Source: Plectrocnemia conspersa (Eukaryota > Arthropoda > Insecta > Trichoptera > Polycentropodidae). From it: a stretch of 64,000 bases of DNA. Within the stretch, counting starts at the first letter, position 1; each line of letters opens with the position of its first letter. The DNA lies in contig VTFK01000055.1 of the NCBI GenBank assembly GCA_009617715.1, positions 868,001 through 932,000 of the forward strand, in the 5' to 3' direction. Positions 45,825-59,820 of this stretch are shown piece after piece. A program made the position numbers and the translations under genes. Below the pieces are notes generated by a model, which was given only the letters and a program-made list of their open reading frames with translations, ran no database searches and was not told the origin of the DNA.

Positions 45825-47760
45825 GTAGCGCACAATGCCGTTACCGTTATTTATTAGCAATGGTATCCGCAATTAGAAACATACCTATAGGTGTCGATAA
45901 TGTTTTGATGATATTTCTAACTCAACGTGAATTTAAAAAAATATATTTCTATTTATACAAGGGTTCTTAACTTATTCTTTTAGATCTAGAGGCTTGTCTG
46001 TAATATAAATCGGTTGATAAAAAATAGTAGTTGCTTTTATGTTTTAAAATTTAAAATGTGTTCTGTATGATTATATTTATAGAGAAAAACGACACAAAAA
46101 TTAAGGCAATAATGATACGCTACTAAATCCTAAGATCTTGCTCCAAAGAATGGAATTATATGCGAAGTTCTCTTTGTTGCTAGACTCAGATCAGAGAAAA
46201 TTACTAAAATATTTCTTAACCATCAAATAAATATTAAATGTTAATTATTTAAATGACAAAGATAAACTAAAATTATTAATATTACAAAAGCGAGTCTATA
46301 AAAATATACTATAAATAAACTTAAACTAATGTTATGTATATTGTAAAAAATGGTAAAATATGTAGGTAAATCCGGTAGAACCTATATAAAAAAATTGTTC
46401 AATGTGGTGAGCATATACTGCGGTGACTTCACCCGCTACTTGCAACAAGTCTCGCTCCCGATCATTGAAGCAAGAACGCTCACTCGCGGTTTGACGCGGA
46501 ATAAAAGCTAACGAGATTTATGACATGACAATTTTGACCTGCTAATAATATAAATTTTAATAACTAATAATTAAACAACAATATTGTACTTATTTTTCAG
46601 ACGATCCTTATATAGTCATATAAAGTGTGAATAGTATATAATATAATATACAAAATTAAATTAAAATTTACATTCAAGGTATTAGTTTTTTTTTTTAAAT
46701 TTAATTGACACAAACGGTCCTTTGTTATATTCATATAGGTACACCTGAGTCAAACACTCTTCCAGGTAATATGAAACGCCACACTATAATTTGTGCGCAA
46801 GACGTTGTCTGCTCAAGTTTTCCACGCCGCAAAAGCAACGGGAGGCAAAGATGGATGAAGGCGTATCGCAGCATACTTCCAGCGGTGCCTCTGCGACATA
46901 CTTCCCAGCTGATTCAATACCTCATTACAAATTTAATTAAAACTCGGCACTGCGAGCGGTTATTATTATGCACACCGCGCACGCTTACATGCATCATAAT
47001 GCATTTAGCATCTGGGCGCACGGGTGATCATTTGCAAAAGAATAAAACTTGAGCCTAAAAGGGTTAAATGCGATTAAATGCCAGCATGTTTTGATATGCA
47101 TGCGTCATGGGAAAGGTTAGATCGGTGCTAGAAATGTCAGGCGTGTAACAGTTGGAAGTGTATTACTTTTATTGTAATGGTAAAGGTGAATACGTAATTT
47201 GGAATAAGGGTATATAGGTGTGTGTTGTGTTAAGGTCAAGTATGGCGATCAATGGTTGGGTCAGCGTAACAAATCTAAGCTATATTTAGTCAAACCATAT
47301 ATTTTTTTACAATGTCTGTCTATGAACAAAAAGCAGTAGACTTTTTAATTTAAAGAATTATAAACATATGCTTCGAATTTAAAATTTTCGTTTATTGATA
47401 AATATATCTTTAATAAACATATTCCTTTAAATATATTTTTATTCGCTAACAGATATAGCGCTTGCGTCAGTAGGTCCTTCTTGAAGTCGTCGGTACTTCT
47501 CGGTCGGTTCTCAAGCGCGTGTTCTAGAGGTGATGCTCAAACAGGAAACGATGCGTAAGTAGTCTTGGAGCGAAGTAGTAGTCCGAGTGTCGAGGCATAT
47601 TGGAACAAGTGTGTCTAGTCTGTGCCGCATTATACAAATCATCGTGCGCGTAAGTTGTGTCCCCACTATATACACTGGAGGGGATTGTAAAAATGCTGGC
47701 GTACTTTTCGACGGCTGCTAGATCCGCGTGCACCGTTCACGGGTATTTTGATGCGTCTGT
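45825..47760. other. Upstream intergenic DNA with GC-richer islands
   Basis: GC-richer blocks at 46400-46500, 46735-47060 and 47440-47760 alternate with AT-rich DNA. 46705-47052 is open for 115 codons on the plus strand without a recognisable domain. These may be promoter-proximal regulatory DNA. Confidence 0.35.
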
Positions 47761-49420
47761 GTCGTGCCGTTTTACAATTCACTAACACTATAATTTTTTA
47801 GCGATGCTGCAATATTCCTATTCATTAGATTTTTTGTTTTGTAATTTATAAAAGACGTTTTGCGATCATAAAAAATAGAAAAAATAATCACTCTATTTTA
47901 TTCCAAAGGCTGCATTAAGAAACGCTGAGATTAATATATACATATTATAAAAAATGTATTTCAAGAATTTATCGTTATTTTTTTTTAATATTTCATAAAA
48001 CAAAATGTTGACAAATATCTAATTTAAGCTCCAAAAACATACAATTAACAATAAACATTTTTTATTATTTGTTATATTAAATTTAAGGTAAATTTCCTAA
48101 ATAAATTTAATTTAAATCTGTTTCAGTTTTACCAGTTGAGTAGTAGTTTTTTTATTAAATGTTCAAATTATGCCTTAGTACTTAGTACAAATAGGTAAGA
48201 AAACTTACTTCAAATACTTTTTAGATAAAGCCATATTTCAGAGATATTAACGTAGCGCAATTTAGAATATATAAGAAAACAATTTTTCAAGCTACCTTAT
48301 GTTTATAAATACAGAATAAAATAGCGTGAATTTTATTTTATAAAATAGATTAATAACTCAAATAGATCGATACATTTAAATTAATGAAAAAATTGTGAGA
48401 CAATTAACAATAAACGTCTTAATTTATAAAAGGTTACTTTTGCATGTTTATATTAATAGTCTTTATCCAATGATCATTTATATAATTTATTACAACACAA
48501 TAAACGTGTCACTTATATTTTAAATATATAAAACCATACAAGTTCATTCTAAGAATGTTTTTATATTTTTATAACAAGTACAACACATGGAGCAGAAAAA
48601 CTGTTTTGCGATCATTATCATAATTGACTGAGGATGTTATATAAAAGTATTAAAAAACATCAATTTATTTCAACCTCACTGAAACTGTTTTTCATCAGGT
48701 TTAATTTCTGACATATAAGTAATATTATCATTTGCTTTTATGGTCTAGATAAAAATGTTTAATTAAAATAAAGTCGCTTTCTACTAACACTAACTTAAAT
48801 TAATTTTATGACATATTCATAGCCAATTCGGCTTAAAAGCTAGCAGAAAGTTTTGAAATGAGCAAACATGAATGTCATTTTGCATGGGTTTCATGTAATT
48901 GAAACATGACTTTAACTTTAACAAATGCATTTTTGAGCTGTGACGCTATTGTAGTCGACGAACACTGAGCTTATTGATTTTTTTATGTGCACTCTGATTT
49001 TTCCTCCGGTAAACGAGCCAAAATCTACCGTCTGGTATGGCTCAAAACTTTAACGATACCTAGCGCTTTGTAAAATAAGTAATGCAAAATTTTTTGTTTA
49101 CCTCAAATAATAATTTTTAAGTCATTGAAATGCAGCTAAGAATTTAGTTTCAAGAAACGATATTGAATGGCTGGGCAAACGTTTGCTACAAAATTAAATA
49201 AATAATAGATAAGTTCACCTAATTAAATGTTATGGATTTAGTAAACAACATCCAAAAATATTGTTATATAAAGAGAATCTTTTACTGTAGTTAAAAAATA
49301 ACTAGCTAAACAATTTTTTTTGACAAGTAATTAGTTCACGGGAAAAGCAAATCGTTATTGACTTTGTAGTAATGTGTGGGCTCAAAAATTTTAAGCATTA
49401 ATATATTTAAGTATACATTA
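47761..49420. other. AT-rich intergenic DNA
   Basis: No gene recognised; a GC-richer patch at 48930-49060 has no coding frame. Confidence 0.6.
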
Positions 49421-49790
49421 TCGAATGGAATTACCAGCATAATGTCCCATGGCATCCATTACGTTTAAATAAAAACAATTAAAACCAAAAACATTCGCTC
49501 GAGCAACATCATTAACGTACATATAATACAATTATGGACATAGGAAAAACGGTTCGAAACGTTTGCATTTACGGCCTGCATAATTTCCCATCAGTTTCCA
49601 AACGTTTTTCGCTAAAATAATGCGATGAATTATGTCGTGGTGCAATTTCCATTTTCGCAACAATGGTCAAACCGACCGCATTTCAATGTATGATTTACGC
49701 AAACTAATTAAACGAAACAAAGCAAGGGATCGATTGCTTGGTGTCGTTTTCATTTTGAGCTCTAACAAGGGTGGCCTGCTGTTTGCCAGT
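49421..49790. promoter_or_regulatory. Candidate conserved non-coding element
   Basis: High-complexity DNA with AACGGTTCGAAACGTTTGCA and CAGTTTCCAAACGTTTTTCG (repeated AAACGTTT cores) and several AATTA motifs. No exon. Texture resembles an enhancer. Confidence 0.25.
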
Positions 49791-52700
49791 GTCCTGTAGG
49801 ATCTACATAGATTACGTGCAGTAAAAGCATAGACCACCTGTGAGTGTCTGGTGCTTTTGTGTTTTCTTTGCCTTGCTGCTGGTGTGCTGCGAGCTTAAGG
49901 CAAAATCAGGTGAAAAATCGAAAGAAAAATAATATCCTTTGCATACTACAGCGACTAGAAATTCACCGTAAAATTCAAAGCATAAAGTATTTATTGGTTA
50001 TAAAGCTAAAATATGCAATTTTACAATAAAAAAAATATGCAGCTAAAACAAGCTGTATCTAAATTCTCTTGTAAAATCGTAATTGCAAAAAACATCACCA
50101 AAGAGTCCTGATATCTGTTGATTAATATTAAATACAATTAAATAAATAATCTAATATAAACAGAGATTATCAATATATTTTAAATCGTTTTGAGTGCCAC
50201 TTGAATAACTCAAGTATATTAAAAAATAAAATATTTGATAAGTCTGATAAAGACTTAAGATGGTGTGATTTTTTTATATCATAAAAATATTAATTAAAGA
50301 GTGTATTAATACAATTTTAATTTAGTAAATTATTCACAAAGACTTAAAACTATGGCTCTTAATATTCTTAATATTATATCACGGTTAAAATATTTTTAGC
50401 GCATGACTAGAATATTTCTATAAATAAGATTGATAATCTAACGAATATCATGCCCCTTATTATGTTAGACGTCATCCAAATCTACAGATAACATATTTTT
50501 TCAACTTAATACCCACTAAGTCTGACACACCGAGTCTAGGTCATTATTAATTCACGCGCAGCAGGTGAGCTGTCCCGGCGGTTGTCCCACGCCACCCCTC
50601 TGGGATCTTGGTCCCGCAGCCACCCGACGGACTTTGGTTTCCATTAAGCAGTTGGGCGGTAAACCTTAACTAACCCCTTAGGATTTGCGGCGTGCCACGC
50701 TACCAGACACTACTCTCAGACGAGGCACACAGTGACGATCTGTCATTCTCGTTTGAGGGACAAAGCCTCAAATTATTTTTCTTGTCTCCTTTACTGTGCT
50801 TGAATGACTTACTATGCCTAAAATTAAAATCTAATATAACTTTGTGACTATTAAGATATATGGTAATTAGTTAATCTTTATCGTGGATTCATTCATAGGA
50901 CCATGACTCACTGGACCTCTCAATATATTTATTTTATATTCTAGTAATACTACTTAAAATAAGATTTAATATATAAATAAAATAATAAGTCGAAGCAGCT
51001 AACATACTATGTATTCTAATGAACACTGTATAAAACAGAAGTCATTGAAGTATTTTTAGCTAATACTGCATATTATATTTGTTTGGAGCGTTGTTAAGTT
51101 GGAATGAATTAAAAAAAAAATAATAATCATGTGCATTGTATTTAATATAAGTAACACTTATTAATTCGTGTTTTTCATGTAAAATTAATTGATTTATTGT
51201 TTTAAGTTATGATAATTTTGTGCATATCTTTTATATTTATATGGAACATTTTCGATCCATCAAAAACAGTTTTGATGCATGGTACATGCAACAATTTTTC
51301 TCCATATTAAACTAAATATATTCTCAAGATAAATCTATTTATATTGAAAATATGGTTTATTATTTTCATAACTCCTTTAAAATATTAAAGTAATATTGTT
51401 TCGTTTTTGATACAAAAAGACCAATTTATTTTTATTTATTTTTTATTCAAGTAGTATCTATGTTTTTTTTTTTAATTTCTATGCTTTATTTTTATACATT
51501 AGAGAATCATATAATATGGTTAAAAAGCTTTAGCTTTAACACACTTAAGCTTTACAGTATTCGTACAGTCAATTATTAATAATAAATTGAGAGATATTAA
51601 TTTGCAGATAAATACATATATCAAATACTACTTTTCACTAAGTATTATATATATAATATTAAAATTCTTACTTAGACAGAATATTAAATACATATCTTCA
51701 TTTTAAATTTTGATTTATAATTTTAGAATATATTTAAATATTGTTTTATAGTCTTAATAATATATCGTTTATGCATTTATAAGTTTAAATATAAAATATA
51801 ATCTCACACAGTAGTTTTAAAATAAAATATATATTTTTTGTAAGCAACGATGTTGATTAATAGATAAATTTATAAATAATAAAATCGTATTAAAAGCTAA
51901 TAACAAATTTTTAATCTGTGTTTCTACATACGAATCATGGTTTTCATTTTAATTATATTTAAGTTCAACGAAATTATGCACATAGCTGCAATTAACCATA
52001 AAAACGGATTATTATGGAGGTGAAAAATTAAAATTAGACTCTATTATAATTTATTAACAAAAGGCCTCTATTGAGAATCCAAAAAGTGCTATCAAATTAT
52101 TAGTACTGTTTATATATTATACATATGCATAATAAAATAATAAAAAATAGATTAAACCACAGAGATAATAATTAAAATGACTTTGAGATCTTGTCAAAAA
52201 AATAAAATTTACTGTACATAAAAATCGATACCATATTCATAAAAATAAATTAAATTTTAATATTACACATTAAAAGAATATCTCTATGACTAACTAAAAA
52301 AACATACAATATTTGCGCAAGAAATGATATCAAAATCATTCTCTTCATAACGTATGTTATGTAAATGACATTAGGCTAGTAAATTTGGAAACCTACAAAA
52401 AAGCACCTGGAATGCTTGATGGAGAATCCTCGCGAATGAACGAAAAAGTTAAAGGAAATTGTTGGAGCAGACGAAGAACTGTTTTGGGTTGTTTGGCCAA
52501 AAATAAATGAATGAATCAAAAATAAAAATTAAGCCATTTTATCTCTGTAAAGAATATTTTGTTGTACAGTGAAATAAAGACGTGGATTTACTTTGCTCTT
52601 AAAAAGACTTTCAGAACCATTTTTAAAATTTGTCTATTATTGTTTTAAATCCTGAATTTTAAAACATAAAATTTTTGATTTTCTAAATATTTTTTATAAT

Positions 52701-52980
52701 TCTAAATTGAAGTTAAAAATTTAGGAAATTTAGAAAAAAAATTATTAAGAAGTATTAAAAGCTTAATTTTTCAGTAAGGTATGGAAAGTCTATTGCAACT
52801 ACATGATTTATTAAAAAAGTTGTTTTTTCCAATATGAACAAACAAAGTAAAATGCTAAATCAAACGTGAAAATGTGATAAATGTCGGGAGATGTACAATA
52901 TAATCTTCCAGAAATCAAGGAAGTAAAAAAGTATAACATTGGCTATATGATATATGAATGTATTTGTATTAAATATAATG
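49791..52980. other. AT-rich intergenic DNA with one GC-rich patch
   Basis: 50540-50720 is GC-rich (GGTTGTCCCACGCCACCCCT) and unlike its neighbours; it could be old transposon or transferred repeat sequence. The rest is AT-rich and featureless. Confidence 0.45.
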
Positions 52981-53430
52981 CGGTATTCTATACTTGCTAT
53001 CGAAAAGAAAAACCGCGGAAACGGAAGGAAAACCCCGTCAGACTAGTATGAGAACGTAGTACAGTTGGAGAATATAAAAATTATGCTTTCAATAGTGGCC
53101 ATCGATCGCAGGGATCCTCAAATTATGTGCCGTGTAATATATGCGCATAAAGAGTATCATCGCATGTCGTTTGTTTTCCGTTCGGCCAAACTGGCTATTT
53201 ATTCGCGCGAACCGAACTGCATATATAAAATGCAGCCAATTTGCATGCACCCTGTATTAGCCGCAAATCGACGGAAGCTCTTTTCCAAAATGCAAAATCA
53301 AACCAAAATACTGGGGCGATTTTATGCAGTGTTATTGTATGTAATATGCGGTGGAACGTGTATTTTTGTAATAATCGCTGGTAATTGCTGCATATGCATT
53401 ACCAACATTAAAAATACACATACTTTCTGA
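52981..53430. promoter_or_regulatory. Candidate conserved non-coding element with octamer-like sites
   Basis: GC-richer block with CCAATTTGCATGCAC, TATGCGCATAAAG and GCTGCATATGCATTACC, that is, clustered ATGCAAAT/ATGCAT-like POU sites, and a TATA-like GCATATATAAAATGC at about 53218. It is open for 121 codons on the plus strand but that peptide has no recognisable domain. Confidence 0.3.
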
Positions 53431-56400
53431 AGAATATAAAATATTTCATAAAAAAAATTACCAAATTTTAAAACCATTCAAATTATAAAATTCTAATGAT
53501 TAAAAAATAGTATCCCTACATTATTTTTAATTAATTTTTCATAAATTAAATAAATATATTTTTTTTTTTTTTAAATTAATAATATAGTTTTTAAATTGGA
53601 TTATCTGACTGCATGGTTGTTAATAGTTGTTTATTTCTCAAAATCAATCGGCTATTGTCAGCAGTCAGTAAATCACAACGTTCGGTCAGACCGCTTTGTT
53701 GTCTCCGTTTTTATGGTTAGACTTATTTCCATTTGATAAAATACACAGTGAGCGCGAATAAAAATAATGTCGGCACAATGGCACAGTAAAAAGCTCAACA
53801 GTGAAAAGCTTTTTAGAAAAGCTCGGTCAGCTCGGCGGTCAAATTCACTTATAACGCCGTCAGTTATTTTCGTACTCCAAGCATTTTTGACGCTGTCACT
53901 TTTGACTCGTCACAATGCAACCACCGGCAATCAAGGGAGGGTGAAGGACATTGGGTTAATCTAGTATTAAAAAGCGTATTTCAACCCTTACTCACTTTAT
54001 GTATTAATTGAATTTTATATTTTTTGAAAAGTATTATCTTAACCTTTAACTAAATAATATGATATATATTAAAACATACAAAAATTCTTTCTAATGAAAG
54101 TCAGTAAAAATCTGGCAATCAAAATCAAATATGATAAATTTGCTTTGGAAAAAAAGCTATTTTTATTATTTTGTTGAAACTAACAATTAAAATACGATTT
54201 TTTTCCACAAGGTATGATAGGTATGACGTTGATGTTGAAAAGTGTTTCAAATTGTTTAATAGCGTCATTGTTTGGAAGTCATTAAAATTACATTTTTTAT
54301 CAGTGTTATTCGAGTCATACTTGCAAATTGATGGCACATATTTTTAACTTGTAACTTATTAGAATTCAGTGCCAAATAATGAAAAAATGATACTAGTAAA
54401 AAATAAAATTTATTGCGCTCCGTAGCAATCAAACAAATAGTTATTTTAATCTCAATAGAAATACTACTATATTTTATATAAGATTTCTTTCATTCTCAAA
54501 GCTAGTATTTCTTCACATTCACCCTGTACACGCGCATAAGTTAATGTGAATTTCACCCTTCGCGACTAGATCGAGATAATCTCGCACCATGAAATTACTT
54601 TGACATTCAACGAAAAACTCGTCTATATAAAAAAAATACAAACCAACACACACACATACACAATAAAACGCAACATACCACATATGTGTGTTTATCAAAC
54701 TAAAGAATAAAAATACAAATCGAACGAACAGCTCGAGTGATATTAATAAAAATAAGCCGGCTGGTAGGAGGTGGGGTTCTGGCGCTGGTTGGGGGTAATG
54801 GGTGTTTTAAGCAATAACACGTCAGGGTGATGTAATTATTCAATTCGGCAATATGCGTCTTATATTTCACTTTCGTATGAACGTTTGTTTTATGTATGAG
54901 TGTCTGAGTTGTAAAATACCACATTTGAAATAGGATCTCAGCAGAAACTCGAGGCATTATGTAGTACAACACATTTCTAGGATCCGCATCCTATTAACCG
55001 ACCTGCGGGAGATGTCTCTCACTCTCTCTCTCTCTCTCCCTTTCTCTACAGATATTCCCGCTTGCTTGTGTCATACATGATTTATTAAATTGTTTTCGTA
55101 TACGTTTCGACAATTCGGAACGTTTTGTCGCGCGTACTTGGCATATCTTATATATAATACTTTCGGTGGGTAAGAGCTTTAAATGCCTTATCGGTTTGAA
55201 GAAAGTCGATTCCGTTTAAAGAAGCAGAATATTTTAGTACCCTTTCACCATATTATTTTGAACTAAAATTATCATATTGGACGCGTAGTTTGTGTTTGAT
55301 AGTCAAGTATTGACAACGCATTTTTTCACGCTTAGTTTAAAATGACAATTTTGTGTTAAAAATATAATAAATTGGCTATAAAGTATGTTAAGCTTTTTGA
55401 TGGAAATACTATGTCCATTCGAAAAGTTTAAAAATTGTACAATCTAAGCGGGATAAAAAAATGTAAAATAATAAAATATATTTAGCTTCATATTTGCCAA
55501 TAAGACTGTAAAAAAATGAGTAAATGTTAAAGTAAGTCTCCGATGGCCATAAAATACTTAAACATTTCATATTATGTGTTTGGTAATGCAATAGAAATAA
55601 GGGTACAGTTGTCTTAATTAAAACGCCACAAAAACTGAAAAAAAGTACGTTTAGTTTCATCGAATGTCAAGATAATCTTTGCTTATAACAATAATGTTTA
55701 CTTAAACCAGGTTATACGACAATAAGTAGTATTACTTTAGTTATACACTGTTTGCCGCAATCAATTAAATAAAATGACAAATAATTGTTAAAAATAGACC
55801 TTTGCCTTTTAACTGTGACAACACAATGAATCACTTTCATTTTTGTTCATCCTCCATAATTTATAATTATAAATATCATCACCATTACTCGTAATAACTG
55901 TGACTTTTTTCTGATATCATAGATAATATGCAACCGTAGTGAAGATTAAGTAATTTAAAACTATACAATATAATGCAATATTGAATCAATTTAAAATAAA
56001 AGGTTTAGGCTATATTATGCAATATTAATTACTTATATATATAAAAATATCTAAGAACATGATTGAGGTAATGAAATTTTCAAATTAAATATCAAAACTT
56101 ATAGTAGTTGTATTATATTTAAAGCCCCTCAAAAATATAAATACGGAATAGTGATTCAGAAAAGAACCTGCCCTCTGATATTTATATTCAACAAATCAAA
56201 TTCGATTATAAAAGCAGCTTATCTCTTATATTTCTGTTAGGTTACTATATCTATGCAAGGGTGAAAATGTATATTTAATATACTTTAAAAGTTAGTCATA
56301 CCATAATTCCTAAAAATATGGATAGATCTGGGTTTTCCCATTAAATGATACATATTTTAAAACATACTTTTTAAATCATCAATAAATTTAAACTATATTC

Positions 56401-57580
56401 GAAAGGTATCATAAGTATATTCAAAAATTCAAGTCTATATCTTTAAAAGGAACTAAATACTAGCGTTAACTATATGACAAGTCGCATAAAAGCTCGTATG
56501 GGGGGCCCGGTCAATTTACCATAAGACTCGTTTTAAAAAAAAAAAATTTTTTTTTAATGTATATTAAGCTTCTGAACACTTTTTGCATACGACATTTTTC
56601 AGTAGGATTTCATTTTGCAAAGTTATGACACTTTCAATTTTTACATTGGCCGCAATTTTGTAAAAAAAAATATATTTTTTATACAGAATGTATAGGGGGT
56701 GCTCGGTAGTTCTATATGATACTAATAATTTAATTTTTAATCTTTAAAACCATGCAGTTAAGAGCGTTAACTCTTCTGAAAGTCTCAAAATAGCTCGTAT
56801 GGGGGTCCGATCGAACTGATACATCGCTTGTTTTGAAGCAAAAAACTATTTTTTTTTATATTTTATTTAGATCAAGTTTAGGCTTTTAAACGTTCCATAT
56901 ATAGCAACCTTTTTGTTAAAATTTAAACCTACTGAATTACGAGTGTTTAAGTTTTTATACTTGTCGCCATTTTGCAAAAAAATTGACACATTGGATTTTC
57001 CTAGCGAACATATTCAAATTACACAAATTATCACATTAAAATCTTATCCTCAAAGTTTGAATCTTGACTTGTTATATTTTTTCTGTTTAAAAAATGATAA
57101 TTTTAAAGTAACGTTTAATTCTTAATTCTTACTTTTCGTTGATGATTGAGATTAGATTTCATAAGAGGATTGAAAAAAATTTTATTTTGAAAACCTGTGT
57201 GCATCGTCGTCCGCTAATAAATTACAAATATGCACAAAAAATGTCATTTTATGACATATTTAAGAAAAAAAACACGACTTAAATTTGATTACACAACAAT
57301 ATAAAAATGTTTTATTGCAAAGAAATGGTAACTAATTTGAAAGTCCTATTTTAAAGAGGAATACAGATTTTATCAGAATATGTAAAAAAACATATGTTAT
57401 GAAGCCTCAAAAATGTTGGTATTTTTCTTGAAGTAAGTGCATCAATTAATGATCTCAAGGGCATTATGTACCTTGTATAATCATTTAATGCGCATTACCA
57501 TTAAACATGTTTTTCTCTGATCTGGGTATTAAATAATGAAACAACTTTTAATAAAAGAAAAAGTTTTTCAGATATATGTA
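53431..57580. other. Intergenic DNA
   Basis: AT-rich; GC-richer patches at 53640-53960, 54730-54800 and 54970-55060 (a CT microsatellite at 55015-55046). A CA run lies at 54644-54662. 56490-56830 contains two direct copies of AAGTC(G/T)CATAAAAGCTCGTATGGGG-like sequence, about 300 bp apart. No gene seen. Confidence 0.45.
55015..55046 (+). repeat. (CT)n microsatellite
   Basis: CTCTCTCTCTCTCTCTCCCT preceded by TCTCTCA; imperfect CT repeat. Confidence 0.85.
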
Positions 57581-57582
57581 CA

Positions 57583-58540
57583 TCATAATGGGTTGCTCCG
57601 GTGCGATATTGATGCTGTGTTTAGTCTTGGAGAATCTAAAATATTAACTAGTGATTTTAACTCAAGACACAGCAAAAATGTAACGCCAATTTTATTAAAA
57701 AAAATATTTTGATATTGTATTGCTAGATATAGAAAAGGCCTTTGACGCAGTATGGCATGATGGATTAATATATGAACTTTAAAATACAAAAAAAAATATA
57801 ATTTACATTTTAAAGTTATACATAAAGAATAGAAACTATGTTGTTTCACTAAATAATACAATTTTGACACTATGAAAAATATTAGCTAGTGTACCTCAGA
57901 GAGGTTTACTTTATTTTATTTATTAATAATATTCCAGTTTTAAAATTTACATTTATCTACGTACGCTGACAACACTGACATATTGAAGTTAAACTACAAA
58001 AACCCCTTGAATATTTTATAAAACGGAAAATTAAAATTAGCAAAAACAAACCAGAAGCAATACTATTTATAAAACGTAGACAACCCTTGCCACCTTTAAG
58101 AGTAAACGGTTGCTAGCGTTGAATACCTGGATATACACTTAGACTCTAAACTTAAATTCAACAAACATGTAACTGAACTTCGGTAAAAAGAGCTTGGAAA
58201 TCAATATTTTATAGAAAAGGCACGTCAACTATAAGAAATAAAATTCTAGTCGATAAACTATTAATAATACCAGTTTTTACTCGACTGTCAAGTGTGGAAT
58301 AACTATTTTTAATGAGCTTCAAGTTATCCGAATTAAAGCCATTAAGATAATATATAATAAAGCGTTTTACACCAACTTTAAAATTTTTAATTCCTTACAA
58401 TAAAGAGCATTGTTATTAATAAACTTAAAAATACTACAAAAGTATCTTGCGAGACCATTTAGATACTCTATCATATAATAATCTATCTATAGCTTTTAAT
58501 TAAATGTCAAATTAATCCTATTTACTATAAAAAAATATGA
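57583..58540 (+). pseudogene. Non-LTR retrotransposon with endonuclease-RT deletion
   Basis: RCDIDAVFSLGESKILTSDF then NSRHSKN is the endonuclease core, followed within about 40 bp by FDIVLLDIEKAFDAVWHDGL of the RT. The missing endonuclease C-terminus and linker are some 200 or more residues in full elements. Next come ASVPQRG, TYADNTDILKLNY (YADD changed to YADN), KPEAILFIKRRQPLPPLRVN and EYLDIHLDSKLKFNKHVTEL. Numerous stops; non-functional. Confidence 0.75.
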
Positions 58541-58714
58541 ATTATACTGTTTACCGTACAAAATAAAATAAGATGTAGTTTAATGTATGTATATATTAAT
58601 ATATATATACAATACAAAGACGAAAAAAGTTACTGAAGAGTTTGACGTGTGTGAGTGCGTACATTTGTGTACATATGTGCGTATGCTTGGATATAAAGTT
58701 AGGGCACCGAGGAC

Positions 58715-59150
58715 GTCAGGGTTAAGTGGATAAATGGCGCGAATAAAACAGTCTTTTTTCGCTGTTATCACATCGGCGCAACATAAAAAAGGATTTCGGG
58801 CAGCAGAAAAAAGGGCACATAAAAAAGTTTCGCGCCGTGGAGTTAGAGGAAATTTGACAAATTGAAAACATAATCCCCGGCTTTTCGGGACACATCCCTT
58901 TTCCCGGGGGCAATTGAAATCAAATTATGATGCCTATCACGCGTGTGTAATATTTATCCCTAAGCAAATTCGCCGTGAAACAAGTTTTCCGGAGAGAGTG
59001 TATGCATACAATGAGAGGCGAACCCTTGTACTAGGTATTCGGATCTGGTACAACAACACATCGGATCGATCCGGACGATTGCACAATTTTTCACTTCGCG
59101 TCCGATGGAACAGGGGTGGTATTTTCAACCCCGCAGGTGTCTAGGTTGGT
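58715..59150. promoter_or_regulatory. Candidate conserved non-coding element
   Basis: GC-richer, high-complexity block. It includes GGCGCGAATAAAACAG, CGGCGCAACATAAAAAAGG (ATAAAA sites), TTTTCCCGGGGGCAATTG and the perfect palindrome CGGATCGATCCG at 59062-59073. Short frames are open on both strands, as expected of GC-richer DNA, without a domain. Confidence 0.3.
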
Positions 59151-59820
59151 GTATTAATTTATTATAGTTCAATACAATGCGATGTAACTTTTGCTGTGGT
59201 GTTGTGATCTTCACATATTTGTTAGTTATTTTTGAACTACAGTTACTTCAAAAAAAACTTTAAATCTACTAATTTAAATAAAATGTAAAGGTAAAACAAT
59301 ATTTGTTAAGATGATAAAATCATTCACTTAAATTAAAATTTAAAGACTAACAACCAGTCTAATTGTATATTAAAACATATTATAACCAGATCTTTTCAGT
59401 CGGTACTAATCCTGCAAGATTGACTTAGTGTTTGTTGACATACAAATAGAAGTTACAATGACATGTGCTATTGTCACGTCACTACTGTTAACCACTTAAA
59501 AGGATGTTTTGTAACAGACAAAGAGACACATGTTTTTATTTTGCTTTATAGTATTGAGGCGACCACAAAAAAATCAGCTGAAAAAAAAACGCTGCAGTCT
59601 TTAAAAACACTGTTGCGTAATTAATCCAGATTTTAGTTTGAGCAACTTTTTTTTATTTATTTAACACAAATTGAAATTCAACATGAAATGGGGCTTCAAT
59701 TTTTTTCTTACATAAGTATTGCAACGGAATCGCTACATATCAAAGAACAACATTTATCTTTTTAACAATGACGAAAAATATGTTAATTCTCATTCTTACA
59801 CGTCTAAAATATAAAAGTAA
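59151..59820. other. Intergenic DNA
   Basis: AT-rich. 59490-59530 (GTCACTACTGTT, ACAGACAAAGAGACACATG) echoes 32860-32910. No gene seen. Confidence 0.5.

Noticed and set aside
45512..45835. 107-codon minus-strand ORF as a gene
   Set aside because: It overlaps a near-perfect hairpin and has opposing open frames; no family resemblance.
46705..47052. 115-codon plus-strand ORF
   Set aside because: No recognisable domain and no splice or promoter context; GC-richer upstream DNA is enough to explain it.
53065..53430. 121-codon plus-strand ORF as a new gene
   Set aside because: No domain, no splice context, no codon pattern distinguishing it; the GC-richer block makes a chance open frame likely.
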